Source: Thermotoga neapolitana DSM 4359
GTDB lineage: Bacteria; Thermotogota; Thermotogae; Thermotogales; Thermotogaceae
DNA length: 64,000 nt
Reading direction: 5' to 3'
Assembly: GCF_000018945.1 (NCBI RefSeq)
Contig: NC_011978.1
Coordinates: forward strand, 1,582,729 to 1,646,728
A program made the translations under genes and the position numbers. Of this stretch, positions 19,315 through 28,332 are shown in pieces. The notes beneath the pieces were generated by a model, which did no database searches, had not been told where the DNA came from, and saw only the letters and a program-made list of their open reading frames with translations. Every line of letters begins with the position of its first letter. Positions within the stretch are counted from its first letter, which is position 1.

Positions 19315-20343
19315 TCAATAGACTGTGTAGAAGATGAGTTCTCCAGAATCGGTGCAGAGAACAGCGAATTCTTTTTCGGAGATCTTGAAAATCTTCAGAG
19401 GATACTTTCCCGTTTTAACCGTTTGAACGACTCTATCGTTTTTTATCAGATATATCTCTTCTGCTTCCACAGAAAGTGCCACCAGATAGTTTTCTATCTC
19501 CTCGAGGTAGAGCACAGGGTGCGGCACGTTGATTTGTTTTACGCTTCCGTTTCTGTCAACCACAGAGATAACGGGAGAAACAAGACTGGCAACTGCAATG
19601 TCGGGTCCATAGAAGGAAATACCGTAAGCAAAATCGGGAAGGTTTTTCTTCCACACCACCTTTCCGTTCACCAATTTCACGAGCCAGCCGTTTCGGTAGT
19701 CAAGGACGTAATCACCGCTTGAACCTTCCACGTAGCGCAGAGGTCGAGAGAGTCCCAGACGAACAGAGGTCATGCTACCGTACCTGAGGTAAATCACATC
19801 GGGATCGTCTTCATCTCTCCAATAACAAAGGTAGGCGATTCCTTTCGAAGTTGGAACGAAATAGGTGCTTGAAACTCCTGTTCTGTACCTTTCCACAACT
19901 TTGAAGGAACGTAGATCCACTCCAACGAGCGTTCCCTGGGAAAACAACGAAATGTAAAAAACACCGTTGTGGTAAAGAAAGACCGTGGGATCCCCACCAA
20001 GAAGAATTTCTCTCTTTCTCTTTCCCGAAGGAGTGAGTTCAACGAATTTTCCCTCGAACATATCAGTAACGTAGAAGTTTCCTTTGAGGTACATACCCCA
20101 GACAGGGTAGGAAAAACCTGTGAAACGCGCTGTTACTCTCTTTGAAAGCGCATTCACCGCGACGACTTCTCTTTTCAAAGAATCAACGAGGGTGATGACA
20201 CCCTCGTTGATCGTTCCTCTCAAAGGATTCACATTGAGATCTATCCTCTCTGTTTCGAGGATTCCCGCGAAAACACTTACGATCAGAGATACAAGTAGCG
20301 CTGCAGTTCCCAGTTTGTAACGTAGGTGCTGAATTCCTTCCAA
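19315..20343 (-). CDS. Secreted beta-propeller-like protein of unknown function
   Basis: A protein of up to 342 residues with an N-terminal hydrophobic signal (about 13-27) followed by repeated beta-strand blocks of the YncE/NHL kind. No catalytic motif is visible. The start is uncertain: the frame opens at TTG 20343, inside the 3' end of glnA (61-base overlap), and no ATG or GTG occurs before the signal sequence. It is transcribed after glnA, probably as one unit. Confidence 0.6.
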   Translation of the reverse strand: MEGIQHLRYKLGTAALLVSLIVSVFAGILETERIDLNVNPLRGTINEGVITLVDSLKREVVAVNALSKRVTARFTGFSYPVWGMYLKGNFYVTDMFEGKFVELTPSGKRKREILLGGDPTVFLYHNGVFYISLFSQGTLVGVDLRSFKVVERYRTGVSSTYFVPTSKGIAYLCYWRDEDDPDVIYLRYGSMTSVRLGLSRPLRYVEGSSGDYVLDYRNGWLVKLVNGKVVWKKNLPDFAYGISFYGPDIAVASLVSPVISVVDRNGSVKQINVPHPVLYLEEIENYLVALSVEAEEIYLIKNDRVVQTVKTGKYPLKIFKISEKEFAVLCTDSGELIFYTVY

Positions 20344-21602
20344 TCCTTTTCGGCAGCCTCCACAAATTTTTCGAATATATGTTCTCCCAGTGCATCTATT
20401 ATAACATCGTCTTTCTTGAGTTCTTCGACAGCCTCTTTCAGTGATCCTGGAAGCGATTCTATGTTGAGTTCTTCCCTTCTCTCAGACGTCATGTGGTAAA
20501 TGTTTTCTTCAACCGGCGCGGGAGGCTCGATTTTGTTGATGATACCGTCCAGACCTGCCGCGAGGATAGCCGCGAAGGCAAGATAGATGTTACAGGATGG
20601 ATCGGGTGATCTGTACTCCAATCTTGTCGCTTTTCCTCTTGCCTTTGGAATTCTGATGAGGGCGCTTCTGTTTCCAACTGACCAGGAGATGTAAACGGGC
20701 GCTTCGTAACCGGGAACGAGTCTCTTGTAGCTGTTTATCGTGGGATTTGTGACGGCTGCGAGAGCTTTGGCGTGCTTCAATATACCACCAACGAAGTATC
20801 TGAGTTCTTTAGAAAGCCCAAGAGGATCGTCGGGATCGTAGAAGGCATTTTTGTCACCCCTGAAAAGACTCATGTGGACATGCATTCCCGATCCGTTCAC
20901 ACCGTAGAAGGGTTTGGGCATGAAGGTTGCATGATATCCGTGGAAGATGGCCATGGTCTTGATTACGAGTTTCACGGTCTGGGCATTGTCGGCGGTTCTC
21001 AGGAAAGTGTCGTACCTGAAGTCCACCTCGTGCTGTGAGGGAGCAACTTCGTGGTGCGTTGCTTCAACAGTGATCCCCATCTTTTCGAGAGCTATCGCGA
21101 TGTCCCTTCTGATCTCCTCGACTTTACTGAGCGGCAGAAGATCGAAATATCCTCCATGGTCAAGAAACTCAGGAACAGGTTCTCCTTTTTCGTTGATGGG
21201 AAGGATGAAAAATTCCATCTCGGGACCCGCATACGGTGTGTAACCCAGCTGTTCTGCTTTTTCCATCATTCTTCTTAGTCTGTAACGGGGATCTCCCTCA
21301 AAGGGTTTACCATCTGGAGTGTAAACGTCACAGATGACTCTTGCACTCTTTGCACCATCGACCGTCCACGGAAGAACGGCGAAGGTGTCGAGGACGGGCT
21401 TGAGGTACATATCAGACTCTTCGATTCTCACAAAACCCTCGATGGATGAACCGTCGAACATGATTCCGTCCTCCCAGGATTCGAGAAAAACATCCGGCGT
21501 TATCTCTAAATTCTTCAAGGTCCCGTTGATGTCGGTGAATTGCAGCCTGATGAATCGAACATTCTCCTCTTCGATGATTCTTTTGATGGTCTCAATTGTC
21601 AT
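20283..21602 (-). CDS. glnA: Glutamine synthetase, type I
   Basis: This enzyme makes glutamine from glutamate, ammonia and ATP. The 439-residue length fits the GSI-alpha subclass. The N-terminal beta-grasp domain carries the DGSS signature and the catalytic domain has GSGMHVHMS, the ATP/glutamate site NRSALIRIP and the Arg-rich EYRSPDP segment. I see no clear adenylylation Tyr motif. A very strong GAGGAGGTG ribosome site precedes the ATG. A plus-strand promoter pointing away from glnA overlaps this leader (candidate small RNA at 21652). Confidence 0.95.
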   Translation of the reverse strand: MTIETIKRIIEEENVRFIRLQFTDINGTLKNLEITPDVFLESWEDGIMFDGSSIEGFVRIEESDMYLKPVLDTFAVLPWTVDGAKSARVICDVYTPDGKPFEGDPRYRLRRMMEKAEQLGYTPYAGPEMEFFILPINEKGEPVPEFLDHGGYFDLLPLSKVEEIRRDIAIALEKMGITVEATHHEVAPSQHEVDFRYDTFLRTADNAQTVKLVIKTMAIFHGYHATFMPKPFYGVNGSGMHVHMSLFRGDKNAFYDPDDPLGLSKELRYFVGGILKHAKALAAVTNPTINSYKRLVPGYEAPVYISWSVGNRSALIRIPKARGKATRLEYRSPDPSCNIYLAFAAILAAGLDGIINKIEPPAPVEENIYHMTSERREELNIESLPGSLKEAVEELKKDDVIIDALGEHIFEKFVEAAEKDWKEFSTYVTNWELQRYLYL

Positions 21603-21616
21603 AACAACACCTCCTC

Positions 21617-21645
21617 TTGAACATAAAAAATCATTGTGGTATAAT
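21617..21645 (+). promoter_or_regulatory. Plus-strand promoter inside the glnA leader
   Basis: TTGAAC (21617-21622), a spacer of exactly 17 bases and TATAAT (21640-21645) preceded by TGG give a near-consensus extended -10 promoter. It points away from glnA toward a hairpin-plus-T-run. No plus-strand protein gene follows. Confidence 0.6.
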
Positions 21646-21651
21646 CAATAT

Positions 21652-21736
21652 CCCAAGACATGAAATGAAGTTGTTTGGGCCAGTAAAAATCAAAAACAAC
21701 AACCTTTTCTGTCCCCGGGGACAGAGGGGTTTTTTC
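21652..21736 (+). ncRNA. Candidate small RNA next to glnA
   Basis: The predicted transcript is about 85 bases, from the promoter at 21617-21645 to the terminator ending near 21736. It can form CCCAA/TTGGG (21652-21656 with 21675-21679) or, instead, GTTGTTT/AAACAAC (21670-21676 with 21694-21700); these two stems exclude each other. It would be antisense to any long glnA leader coming from the minus strand. I do not recognise it as a known RNA family. Confidence 0.4.
21704..21735 (+). terminator. Intrinsic terminator on the plus strand
   Basis: CTGTCCCCGGGGACAG (21709-21724) is a perfect 16-base palindrome, extended outward by T-A, three T-G pairs and C-G. It is followed by TTTTTT (21730-21735) and CTTTTT. 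The T-run lies only on the plus strand, where no protein gene ends. Confidence 0.75.
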
Positions 21737-21785
21737 TTTTTGCATCTTTATGCGTAGAATATAACAGCCGTTTGTGAATTGCAAA

Positions 21786-23057
21786 TTATTTGGAAGTTAA
21801 AAAGCGGTTTAGAAATACCTTCAGAAATAAGAACACAGCATATCCTATAGCAAGGCCAAGAGCGCTTCTGTAGATAGAAACCACCAGAGGCGTTTTAACA
21901 TGACAGAACGTGTTGAACATCGAAACGAGCGCAACGCTGCCAAAACTCTCTCTGAGAAAATCGTATTCTCTGAATCCTTCCAACCAGAAAAACGGGTAGC
22001 ACACAATTTCCTTGAAACGGGGCCGAACCATCAAAACACTCTCCAGCCAGTCTCTGAACTTTCTTTCAACTTCCAGCACCCATCCCGAATTTCCCGAACG
22101 CATAAGATAATAGAAACCCACAGGAATGGCAAGGAAAAGGAGCGGCAGGTACTTTTTCCAGTTTCTTCTGTTCTTCCAAAGTCCTGAAAGAAAGAGAAGC
22201 CCGGGAAGAAGTACGAGTGAAAGTTTCACTCCGCGGAAGTCCAGGATACCGTTGAGGTGGTACAGATCGCTGAGACTCAGAGACAGAGAGATCGACAGAA
22301 GGAGAAAACTCAACACTTTCAACCATTTCTTTTTCGGCACAAAATACGCCGCCAGTGTACCGGAAACAAAAAGGAGAGACACGAACCATTCCCTTGAAAA
22401 AGGCAAAACGAAGACTACAGAGAGAAGCAGAGGATTCAGAGAGGTTATCATAAGAATGGGAGGTATCAAGAAGATCCACTTCGGGAAAGGCGGTTCAGAT
22501 TCTGGAGGAGCCGGAAACGGTACAACTTTTCCTTTGAAATAACTGGAAAGCCTCTGAACGAGGAGCTCTTTTTCGTCTATGTCCCTTATCCAGAGAACCT
22601 CCACACTTCGTTCAAGAACGGCTCTTTTGTACCTGTGAAACAGCGCTTCTTCGTCCAGATTCAGCTTTTCTATCTCTTCGGGTTTCACCGTGTGAACACG
22701 AAAGAAGAGGCCGTCTTTCTTCAAAAGTGCGACTTTTCTTGCGAAATCGTAAGATGGATCGAACTCAACGATCCCAAGCCATTTTCCTTTCAATTTCTCT
22801 GCCAATTCTTGAGGCTCCCAGAAGAGAGGTTCACCTTTGAGAATCACGATCTCGGCTTCCGGTGGCAAATCTTTTCTGCTCGAAAGGTCAAAGAGAACCA
22901 CTCGCTTTCCATCGATCATGTCGTCGAACAGAAAGGAAAATTCCATCCCTTTCCTGTCATAAGCCACCCTTTCTGGAAGAAAGAACACGATGAGAACAAC
23001 AGAACTCACCAGAAAAATGAGAAAAAGACTATTTCTCAAGTTTGTAAACTTCTTCAC
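21786..23057 (-). CDS. Polytopic membrane protein (DUF5693-like)
   Basis: A 423-residue membrane protein: one N-terminal helix, an extracytoplasmic or soluble domain (about 30-190), then about seven hydrophobic segments. The layout resembles DUF5693 proteins found near cell-surface polymer genes; that match is from architecture and is tentative. It starts with GTG 23057 after a GAGGTGAT site, overlapping the upstream gene by 29 bases. It probably forms an operon with the next two genes upstream. Confidence 0.6.
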   Translation of the reverse strand: MKKFTNLRNSLFLIFLVSSVVLIVFFLPERVAYDRKGMEFSFLFDDMIDGKRVVLFDLSSRKDLPPEAEIVILKGEPLFWEPQELAEKLKGKWLGIVEFDPSYDFARKVALLKKDGLFFRVHTVKPEEIEKLNLDEEALFHRYKRAVLERSVEVLWIRDIDEKELLVQRLSSYFKGKVVPFPAPPESEPPFPKWIFLIPPILMITSLNPLLLSVVFVLPFSREWFVSLLFVSGTLAAYFVPKKKWLKVLSFLLLSISLSLSLSDLYHLNGILDFRGVKLSLVLLPGLLFLSGLWKNRRNWKKYLPLLFLAIPVGFYYLMRSGNSGWVLEVERKFRDWLESVLMVRPRFKEIVCYPFFWLEGFREYDFLRESFGSVALVSMFNTFCHVKTPLVVSIYRSALGLAIGYAVFLFLKVFLNRFLTSK

Positions 23058-24261
23058 CCACCATCACCTCGACTTCTTCCCTAGTCCAGCCGTAGATCAA
23101 ACTCCCTTTCAGGGAGAGTCCGCCGATCTGGATTTTCCTTTTTGGTCCCAGATACACGGGAACGGGCCTTTCTCTCACAATCACTCTGTGTGGTCTGTTC
23201 ACCACAAAGAAAGCGGTACTCGTGTTACCGAAAGTATCCGTAGCCTTCACAAAGACAACATGATGCCCATCTGGTATCTTCTGGGCTTCTCTTCCATCGC
23301 AGATGTATTCAACTCGAAAAGAAGAAGCGTCTTCTATCTTCTCCGGAGAGAGAACGAGTGGAGGAGTGGTGTCTCTCACATCGATCTCCATTCTCAAAAA
23401 GTTTCCGGATTCATCGCAACCGATAAGGTGATAGACACCAGGAAATTCTGGAGAAAACACAGTGATCTTTTCTCCAGTTGATGGAAGAAACCAGTTCACA
23501 AGAGGTGGTAGAATGAGGCTCTGGCCGAACTCAACAGAAGATTGGTACGATCTTTCCGCGAAAGAAACAGGAAGAGCTTCGAATGAGAGACTGGTGGATT
23601 GTCCCAGAGAATCCACCACTTCTACTTCGAGCTTTGTGGCTTCCGTGGTTTGGTACCACAATTTGCCTTCCCTTCCATTCCAGAGTGTGACGAAGGTAGA
23701 ATCGTCAGTCACATTCAGAAAGACCACCGTTCCGATAAGAGGATGCCACACCTTTGAATATCTCACCTCAGGAGGCTTTGGAGTGACGTCTATGGTGCCT
23801 TCTATTCTCCTTGGAACCTCAATTTTTTTGAAGAAGAAGGAAAGATAGTACTCGAGCTTCTCTTTTGTAATAGATCCCTTTACAACGACCCTGTCGCGTG
23901 AAAAGACTTCAACGGGAAATGCGTCGTAAACGAACGTGAGATCTGTGCTTTCAAGAAGCTCGGCGAAAACATCCTCGGGAATTCGGATATCCCCCACATC
24001 GACTCCGATCGTCACACCGTTGCTCAGGACAAGGGTCGTGCTGTCTGGAAGATCAATGGTGATACCCCGAACCTTCGGAGGAGTGTAAATTGTCTCAAGA
24101 GAGGCTTTGAAGGGTTCCAGGTCGCGTGAAGTTTCAAAAGGGAAAGTTCTGTTCGTTAACGAAACGATGCCGGTGTTGTTGTAAGTGTTGAAGAGCACTT
24201 CCTTAGAAAACAAAAGAAGAGACGAGAGAATGAGAATCAGGAAAGAAATTCTTCTAACCAT
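23029..24261 (-). CDS. Secreted protein of unknown function
   Basis: A 410-residue protein with a signal peptide (about 1-19) and a long beta-rich exported region, including Ig-like stretches around DSLGQSTSLSF and DTTPPLVLSPEKIED. No enzyme motif is visible and I do not recognise a family with confidence. It overlaps rluD upstream by 25 bases and the membrane protein downstream by 29, so the three are likely translated in a coupled way. ATG 24261 has GAGAGGAGTGAT upstream. Confidence 0.65.
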   Translation of the reverse strand: MVRRISFLILILSSLLLFSKEVLFNTYNNTGIVSLTNRTFPFETSRDLEPFKASLETIYTPPKVRGITIDLPDSTTLVLSNGVTIGVDVGDIRIPEDVFAELLESTDLTFVYDAFPVEVFSRDRVVVKGSITKEKLEYYLSFFFKKIEVPRRIEGTIDVTPKPPEVRYSKVWHPLIGTVVFLNVTDDSTFVTLWNGREGKLWYQTTEATKLEVEVVDSLGQSTSLSFEALPVSFAERSYQSSVEFGQSLILPPLVNWFLPSTGEKITVFSPEFPGVYHLIGCDESGNFLRMEIDVRDTTPPLVLSPEKIEDASSFRVEYICDGREAQKIPDGHHVVFVKATDTFGNTSTAFFVVNRPHRVIVRERPVPVYLGPKRKIQIGGLSLKGSLIYGWTREEVEVMVGEEVYKLEK

Positions 24262-25151
24262 TCATCACTCCTCTCTTCTAAAAGGTTCAGAACGCTGAGA
24301 AGATCATCTGGAAGGGGTGCCCTGAAGTCCTTTTCCTCCTCAGTCCACGGATCGATGAACTTCATTCTATAGCTGTGGAGGAACTGTCTTTTTAAACCGT
24401 ATCTCTTTCGAAACTCTCTGTTGAAATGTCTGTCACCGTAGGTGTCGTCTCCCACAACGGGAAAACCTATCTGCGAAAGGTGTCTTCTTATCTGATGCTT
24501 TCTACCCGTGTGTATCTTCACGCGGAGAAGCGAAACATCTTTCAGAGGTTTCACCGAAACGATCTCAGAAACCGCTTCCTGCCCATCGAGAGGAATGGTG
24601 ATTTTCATGTTGTTCTCTGGAACTCCTCTTACGAGCGTGACGTATTCTTTCTCTATGTTTCTGCCCTTGAACAGTTCCGTGAGAATTCTCGCGGCCTCTC
24701 TGTTTTTGGCAACAACGAGAAGCCCAGAGGTTTCTTTGTCGAGTCTGTGAACGAGAAACGGTGAAAACCCCTTTTCCTGACCGTAATAAAGGAGTCCTTC
24801 TATCAACGTCGCAACATGAACACCTTTTCCTGGATGTATGGCTATGTTCGGTGGCTTGTTCAGCACAAGGTAGTGATCGTCTTCGTAGAGCACGTCGAGT
24901 TTCATGGGAACTGGTGTGAGGTCTTTCTTCTCAGATCTCTTCGGAAGATTTTCCAGATTCACATACCGGAGCTCTACCACGTCTCCTTCTTCCAGATCGA
25001 AAGAAGGATCCTTCACGCGTTTTCTGTTGACATACACCTTTCCCTTTCTGATGAGTTTGTATATCACCGAAAGGGGTACGTCTTTCAGCTGGTTCCTCAG
25101 AAATTTGTCCAGCCTTCTGTAGAAATTCTCCCTGGTGACTTCCATTCTCAT
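24237..25151 (-). CDS. 23S rRNA pseudouridine synthase, RluD/RluA type
   Basis: A 304-residue enzyme with an N-terminal S4 RNA-binding domain (about 12-75) and a catalytic domain carrying HRLDKETSGLLVVAKN, in which the Asp is the nucleophile. It isomerises uridines in ribosomal RNA. RluD is the likeliest paralogue given the S4 domain, but RluA-family members are hard to tell apart. It begins 5 bases after panD ends. Confidence 0.85.
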   Translation of the reverse strand: MRMEVTRENFYRRLDKFLRNQLKDVPLSVIYKLIRKGKVYVNRKRVKDPSFDLEEGDVVELRYVNLENLPKRSEKKDLTPVPMKLDVLYEDDHYLVLNKPPNIAIHPGKGVHVATLIEGLLYYGQEKGFSPFLVHRLDKETSGLLVVAKNREAARILTELFKGRNIEKEYVTLVRGVPENNMKITIPLDGQEAVSEIVSVKPLKDVSLLRVKIHTGRKHQIRRHLSQIGFPVVGDDTYGDRHFNREFRKRYGLKRQFLHSYRMKFIDPWTEEEKDFRAPLPDDLLSVLNLLEERSDEWLEEFLS

Positions 25152-25156
25152 GACTT

Positions 25157-25501
25157 TTATTTCTCCTGAACGATTTCGTTTTTCTCGTTGAGAACGATCG
25201 TTTTCGCTTTCACAGGTTTGTCACTGAAGGTGAAAGCCATGATGATCACTCTGTCACCTTCTTCACCGAGTCTTGCGGCTGCACCGTAGAGGTTTATCTC
25301 ACGGCTTCCCCTCTTTCCCTTTATGACATACGTTACGAATCTTTCGGCGTTGTTGACGTTCACCACCAGTACGAGTTCTCCCTCGCTGATGCCCGCTTTT
25401 CCCATCAGCTCTTCGTCTATTTCTATGCTTCCTTCGTAGTAAACTTCTTTTCTCGTGATCGTAGCCATGTGAATTTTGGACTTCAGATATATGTTCAGCA
25501 T
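25157..25501 (-). CDS. panD: Aspartate 1-decarboxylase
   Basis: PanD makes beta-alanine for pantothenate and coenzyme A. The 114-residue length is normal. The precursor self-cleaves at a Gly-Ser bond to form a pyruvoyl group; here it is the GS of the YEGSIEID segment. The N-terminal [10 protein letters not shown] and the GAAARLG segments are conserved. ATG 25501 follows GGGAGGGTGA; a longer frame is rejected. Confidence 0.9.
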
Positions 25502-25539
25502 CGTTTCACCCTCCCGAAAGATTTTATCATGCAAAGATA

Positions 25540-25548
25540 TGTTATGAT
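25540..25548 (+). promoter_or_regulatory. Extended -10 promoter of the methyltransferase-PadR operon
   Basis: TG-T-TATGAT at 25540-25548 is a good extended -10. The predicted start near 25555 leaves a leader of only about 12-20 bases, containing AGGAGG. Confidence 0.45.
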
Positions 25549-25566
25549 TTTACAGAAACACAGGAG

Positions 25567-26331
25567 GTGGGAAATATTTACAAGCGATTCGCACGAGTTT
25601 TTCACGAGGGGCCGTACACATCGTTCTCGAGAAGAATAGCGAAAAATTTCGCCAAGATTCTGGAAAACTTTCATATTCGAGGAAAAAAAGTGCTGGATGT
25701 GGCCTGTGGAGAAGGAACATTCGCTGTGGAGATCGCAAAGCAGGGTTTCGAAGTGGTGGGAGTGGATCTGTCACCTGAGATGCTCAAATTCGCTGTGGAG
25801 AGGGCAGAGAGAGAAAACGTGCCCGTAGTTTTCCTGAAGATGGACATGAGGGACCTGAGCTTTCAGGAAGAATTCGACATAGTCACGTGCTGGTTCGACA
25901 GTTTGAACTATCTTCTTGATTATGATGATCTGAAGAGAACGTTCAAAGGGGTGTGGAACGCTCTGAAACCGGGTGGGCACTTTCTTTTCGACATGAACAC
26001 CATATACGGTCTGTTCATGGCGAGTCAGGAAGGTCCTGTGTACATCCAGCAGGACAGTTCGAACGTTTTTGAAGTTCAGGATATAGAGTTCGATCTGGAA
26101 GATTCCATTGCCACTTTCTACGTGACGGTTTTTGAGAGAAAAGAGGGAAACCTTTGGGAAAGGTTCGATGAGATACACAGAGAAAGAGGCTATAAAATCA
26201 AAGAGATAGCAAGCGCTTTGAGAGAAGCAGATTTCATATTTTCTTTTTACGACGACCTTTTGAACAAAACTCCGGTATCCGATTACAGTCGAAGGCTCTG
26301 GTGTGTTGCAAGAAAGGAGATAGAAAGATGA
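25567..26331 (+). CDS. Class I SAM-dependent methyltransferase
   Basis: A protein of about 250 residues with motif I VLDVACGEGTFAVE and the following acidic VVGVDLS, the SAM site of class I methyltransferases; substrate unknown. The start is odd. GTG 25567 overlaps the AGGAGG ribosome site (25562-25567), while at the ideal spacing of 8 bases lies ATT 25576, which would give a protein opening with Tyr-Lys-Arg-Phe-Ala, as relatives often do. It overlaps the PadR gene as ATGA. Confidence 0.8.
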   Translation: MGNIYKRFARVFHEGPYTSFSRRIAKNFAKILENFHIRGKKVLDVACGEGTFAVEIAKQGFEVVGVDLSPEMLKFAVERAERENVPVVFLKMDMRDLSFQEEFDIVTCWFDSLNYLLDYDDLKRTFKGVWNALKPGGHFLFDMNTIYGLFMASQEGPVYIQQDSSNVFEVQDIEFDLEDSIATFYVTVFERKEGNLWERFDEIHRERGYKIKEIASALREADFIFSFYDDLLNKTPVSDYSRRLWCVARKEIER

Positions 26332-26681
26332 GGTTTCGAGGTGGAAGAGGAATTCACGGATGGTGGCTGGCCAGCGTTCTCCTTTTGCTCATAGCAGAAG
26401 AACCCTCACATGGGTATGAACTCGCGGAGAAACTTTCGGATTTCGGAATAGAGGTACCCGGTATCGGCCACATGGGAAACATCTACCGCGTGCTGGCAAG
26501 TCTTGAAGAGGGCGGTCTTGTCCAGACCGAATGGGACACGTCGGTGAGCCCTCCCAGGAAGGTGTACAGGATCACACCGCGGGGAAAGATGTATTTGAGG
26601 GAAACCTTGAAAAACCTGGAGGAGATGAAAGAAAGAATAGAGATGCTCGAAAGGAGGATAAAGAAAGCGCTTCAAGAGTAG
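26328..26681 (+). CDS. PadR-family transcriptional regulator
   Basis: A 117-residue winged-helix regulator: the segment after the start leads into SHGYELAEKL, the PadR recognition region, then MGNIYRVLASLEEGGLVQTEW and a C-terminal coiled helix (about 85-117) for dimerisation. ATG 26328 is 8 bases after AAGGAGA and overlaps the methyltransferase stop, so it may regulate that operon. Its 3' end overlaps the convergent deaminase gene by 10 bases. Confidence 0.85.
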   Translation: MRFRGGRGIHGWWLASVLLLLIAEEPSHGYELAEKLSDFGIEVPGIGHMGNIYRVLASLEEGGLVQTEWDTSVSPPRKVYRITPRGKMYLRETLKNLEEMKERIEMLERRIKKALQE

Positions 26682-27889
26682 AGTTCTTTTTCGATTCTCT
26701 TCAACTCTCTTTTCACTTCATTCTCGTCTATGGTTGGGTATTTTCCATCGTAGTAGATCCACCTTCCTGCCACCATGGTGGCAAAGACGTTTCCGGAAAA
26801 GGCATGGACGAGATGACTCTTGATGTGCCTGGAGGGAAACATCTCTGGAAGTTCCAGATCGATCACCACAAGGTCTGCGTTCCATCCTTCTTCCAGTTTT
26901 CCACTCTTGAAACCCATCGCCCTCGCCCCATTGATCGTTACCATCTTCAGACACGTTTCAACATCCATCCTGCGTGGATCTTCCATTTTCTGAAGGAGAC
27001 TGGCAACTCTCATCTCGAAGAAGAGGTTCAGAGAGTTGTTGCTCGCGGATCCATCCGTTCCGAGCGTGACTTTCACACCACGTTCTATCATCTTCCAGAC
27101 AGAAGCGATGCCGTTTCCGAGTTTCAGATTGCTGGCAGGATTGTGCGAGACAAAGAAAGGCAGATCCTTCAGCGAACGAAAGTGTTCCTCTGGAAGGTAA
27201 ACGCAGTGGGCAGCTATCGTTTTCACGTTCTTCATGCCCAGCTCCAGTAACTCTGAAAGATCGTAGTTTTCCTTCGACGTTTCGTAAAGATGGATGGTTA
27301 TGGGGGCATCCAAGGATTTTGCAACATCGAAGATCCTTTTTAGGTACTCCTTTGAACACAGATACGGTGAATGTGGACCGAAACCGACCAGGATCCTTCC
27401 GTCGAATCCGTTCCACTCACGGTAGAGCTTTAAGTTTTCATCGAGACGCCCTCCGTCGTCTCCATGATCGTCGACAAGGCCACGTGTGAGAAGTGCTCTC
27501 ATTCCGAAGTCTCTGACTGCCTTTGCAACCCATTCTTCGTGAAAGTACATGTCGACAAAGCCCGCTGTTCCATGCCTTGCCATCTCCATCTGTGCAAGAA
27601 TCGTGCCGTAGTAGATCATCTTTTCTGTCAGTCTGTCCTCCAAAGGAAGGACCCTGGAAAACAACCAGTCTTCAAAACTGAGATCTTCTGCCACCCCTCT
27701 CAGAAGGGTCATTGGAGCGTGCGTGTGCGTGTTGAAAAGGGCGGGCATGATCATCTTTCCAGAAAGGTCCACGTCGACCTTTGTCTTTCCCTGAATCACC
27801 CGCTTTATGATCCCCGATTCTATTTCAACGGCGCCAAAGAACGGTTCAGAAGAAAAATCCTTCAGTATGAGGCAGTTTCCCAGGATCAT
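26672..27889 (-). CDS. mtaD: 5-methylthioadenosine/S-adenosylhomocysteine deaminase
   Basis: A 405-residue amidohydrolase that deaminates MTA and SAH to the inosyl forms. Metal ligands are in NTHTHAPM, AAHCV and GTDGSASNNS, and a HLYET segment carries a further His. It matches my memory of T. maritima TM0936, whose function was assigned from structure, with many substitutions. ATG 27889 has a GGAAGGAGAG site and overlaps the CBS gene as ATGA. The same genome region encodes mtnA (49898), so two steps of methylthio-nucleoside recycling are near each other. Confidence 0.93.
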   Translation of the reverse strand: MILGNCLILKDFSSEPFFGAVEIESGIIKRVIQGKTKVDVDLSGKMIMPALFNTHTHAPMTLLRGVAEDLSFEDWLFSRVLPLEDRLTEKMIYYGTILAQMEMARHGTAGFVDMYFHEEWVAKAVRDFGMRALLTRGLVDDHGDDGGRLDENLKLYREWNGFDGRILVGFGPHSPYLCSKEYLKRIFDVAKSLDAPITIHLYETSKENYDLSELLELGMKNVKTIAAHCVYLPEEHFRSLKDLPFFVSHNPASNLKLGNGIASVWKMIERGVKVTLGTDGSASNNSLNLFFEMRVASLLQKMEDPRRMDVETCLKMVTINGARAMGFKSGKLEEGWNADLVVIDLELPEMFPSRHIKSHLVHAFSGNVFATMVAGRWIYYDGKYPTIDENEVKRELKRIEKELYS

Positions 27890-28323
27890 TCTTTTCTCTC
27901 CTTCCACAGAGCAAGGAGAATCTCGAGGGAGTTGAGATCTCCTATTATTTCACCTTCTTCGTTCAGAACAGGCATTTCCTGTATGTTGTTGTCGATCATC
28001 ATTTTCAGGGCTTCCTCCACCGGTGTGTCCGGATGAACGTACACAGGAGGTACCATTATCTCGGATGCGCTCTTTGCTACCAGTTTTTTCATGGAAGAGC
28101 GAACAAGTTCCTCTTTCGGAATGAATCCGAAGAAGTGAAACCCTGTTACCTTCAGAAGATGAAGAACCGGTATCATACCAACGAGTTTTCCATCCCTTAC
28201 AACGTATACGGTTCTTGTGATGGGATCTTCCAGTATTTTATCGACAACTTCCTCTATGGGATCATCTTCTTCCACGATCGTTGGATTCAGAGAGATCAAT
28301 CTGCACACGTCTTTCACTTTCAT
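27886..28323 (-). CDS. CBS-domain protein
   Basis: A 145-residue protein made of two CBS motifs (about 1-70 and 75-140), which together form a Bateman module. Such modules bind adenosyl ligands such as AMP, ATP or SAM and regulate partners. It lies between an ion transporter and the MTA/SAH deaminase in one operon, so either could be the partner. It corresponds by position to the T. maritima CBS protein TM0935 (from memory). Confidence 0.88.
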   Translation of the reverse strand: MKVKDVCRLISLNPTIVEEDDPIEEVVDKILEDPITRTVYVVRDGKLVGMIPVLHLLKVTGFHFFGFIPKEELVRSSMKKLVAKSASEIMVPPVYVHPDTPVEEALKMMIDNNIQEMPVLNEEGEIIGDLNSLEILLALWKERKE

Positions 28324-28332
28324 GGTATCACC

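Noticed and set aside
21603-21785. Glutamine riboswitch in the glnA leader
   Set aside because: The leader does not show the conserved glnA-motif core, and that RNA is known from cyanobacteria. The T-run also lies on the opposite strand from glnA.
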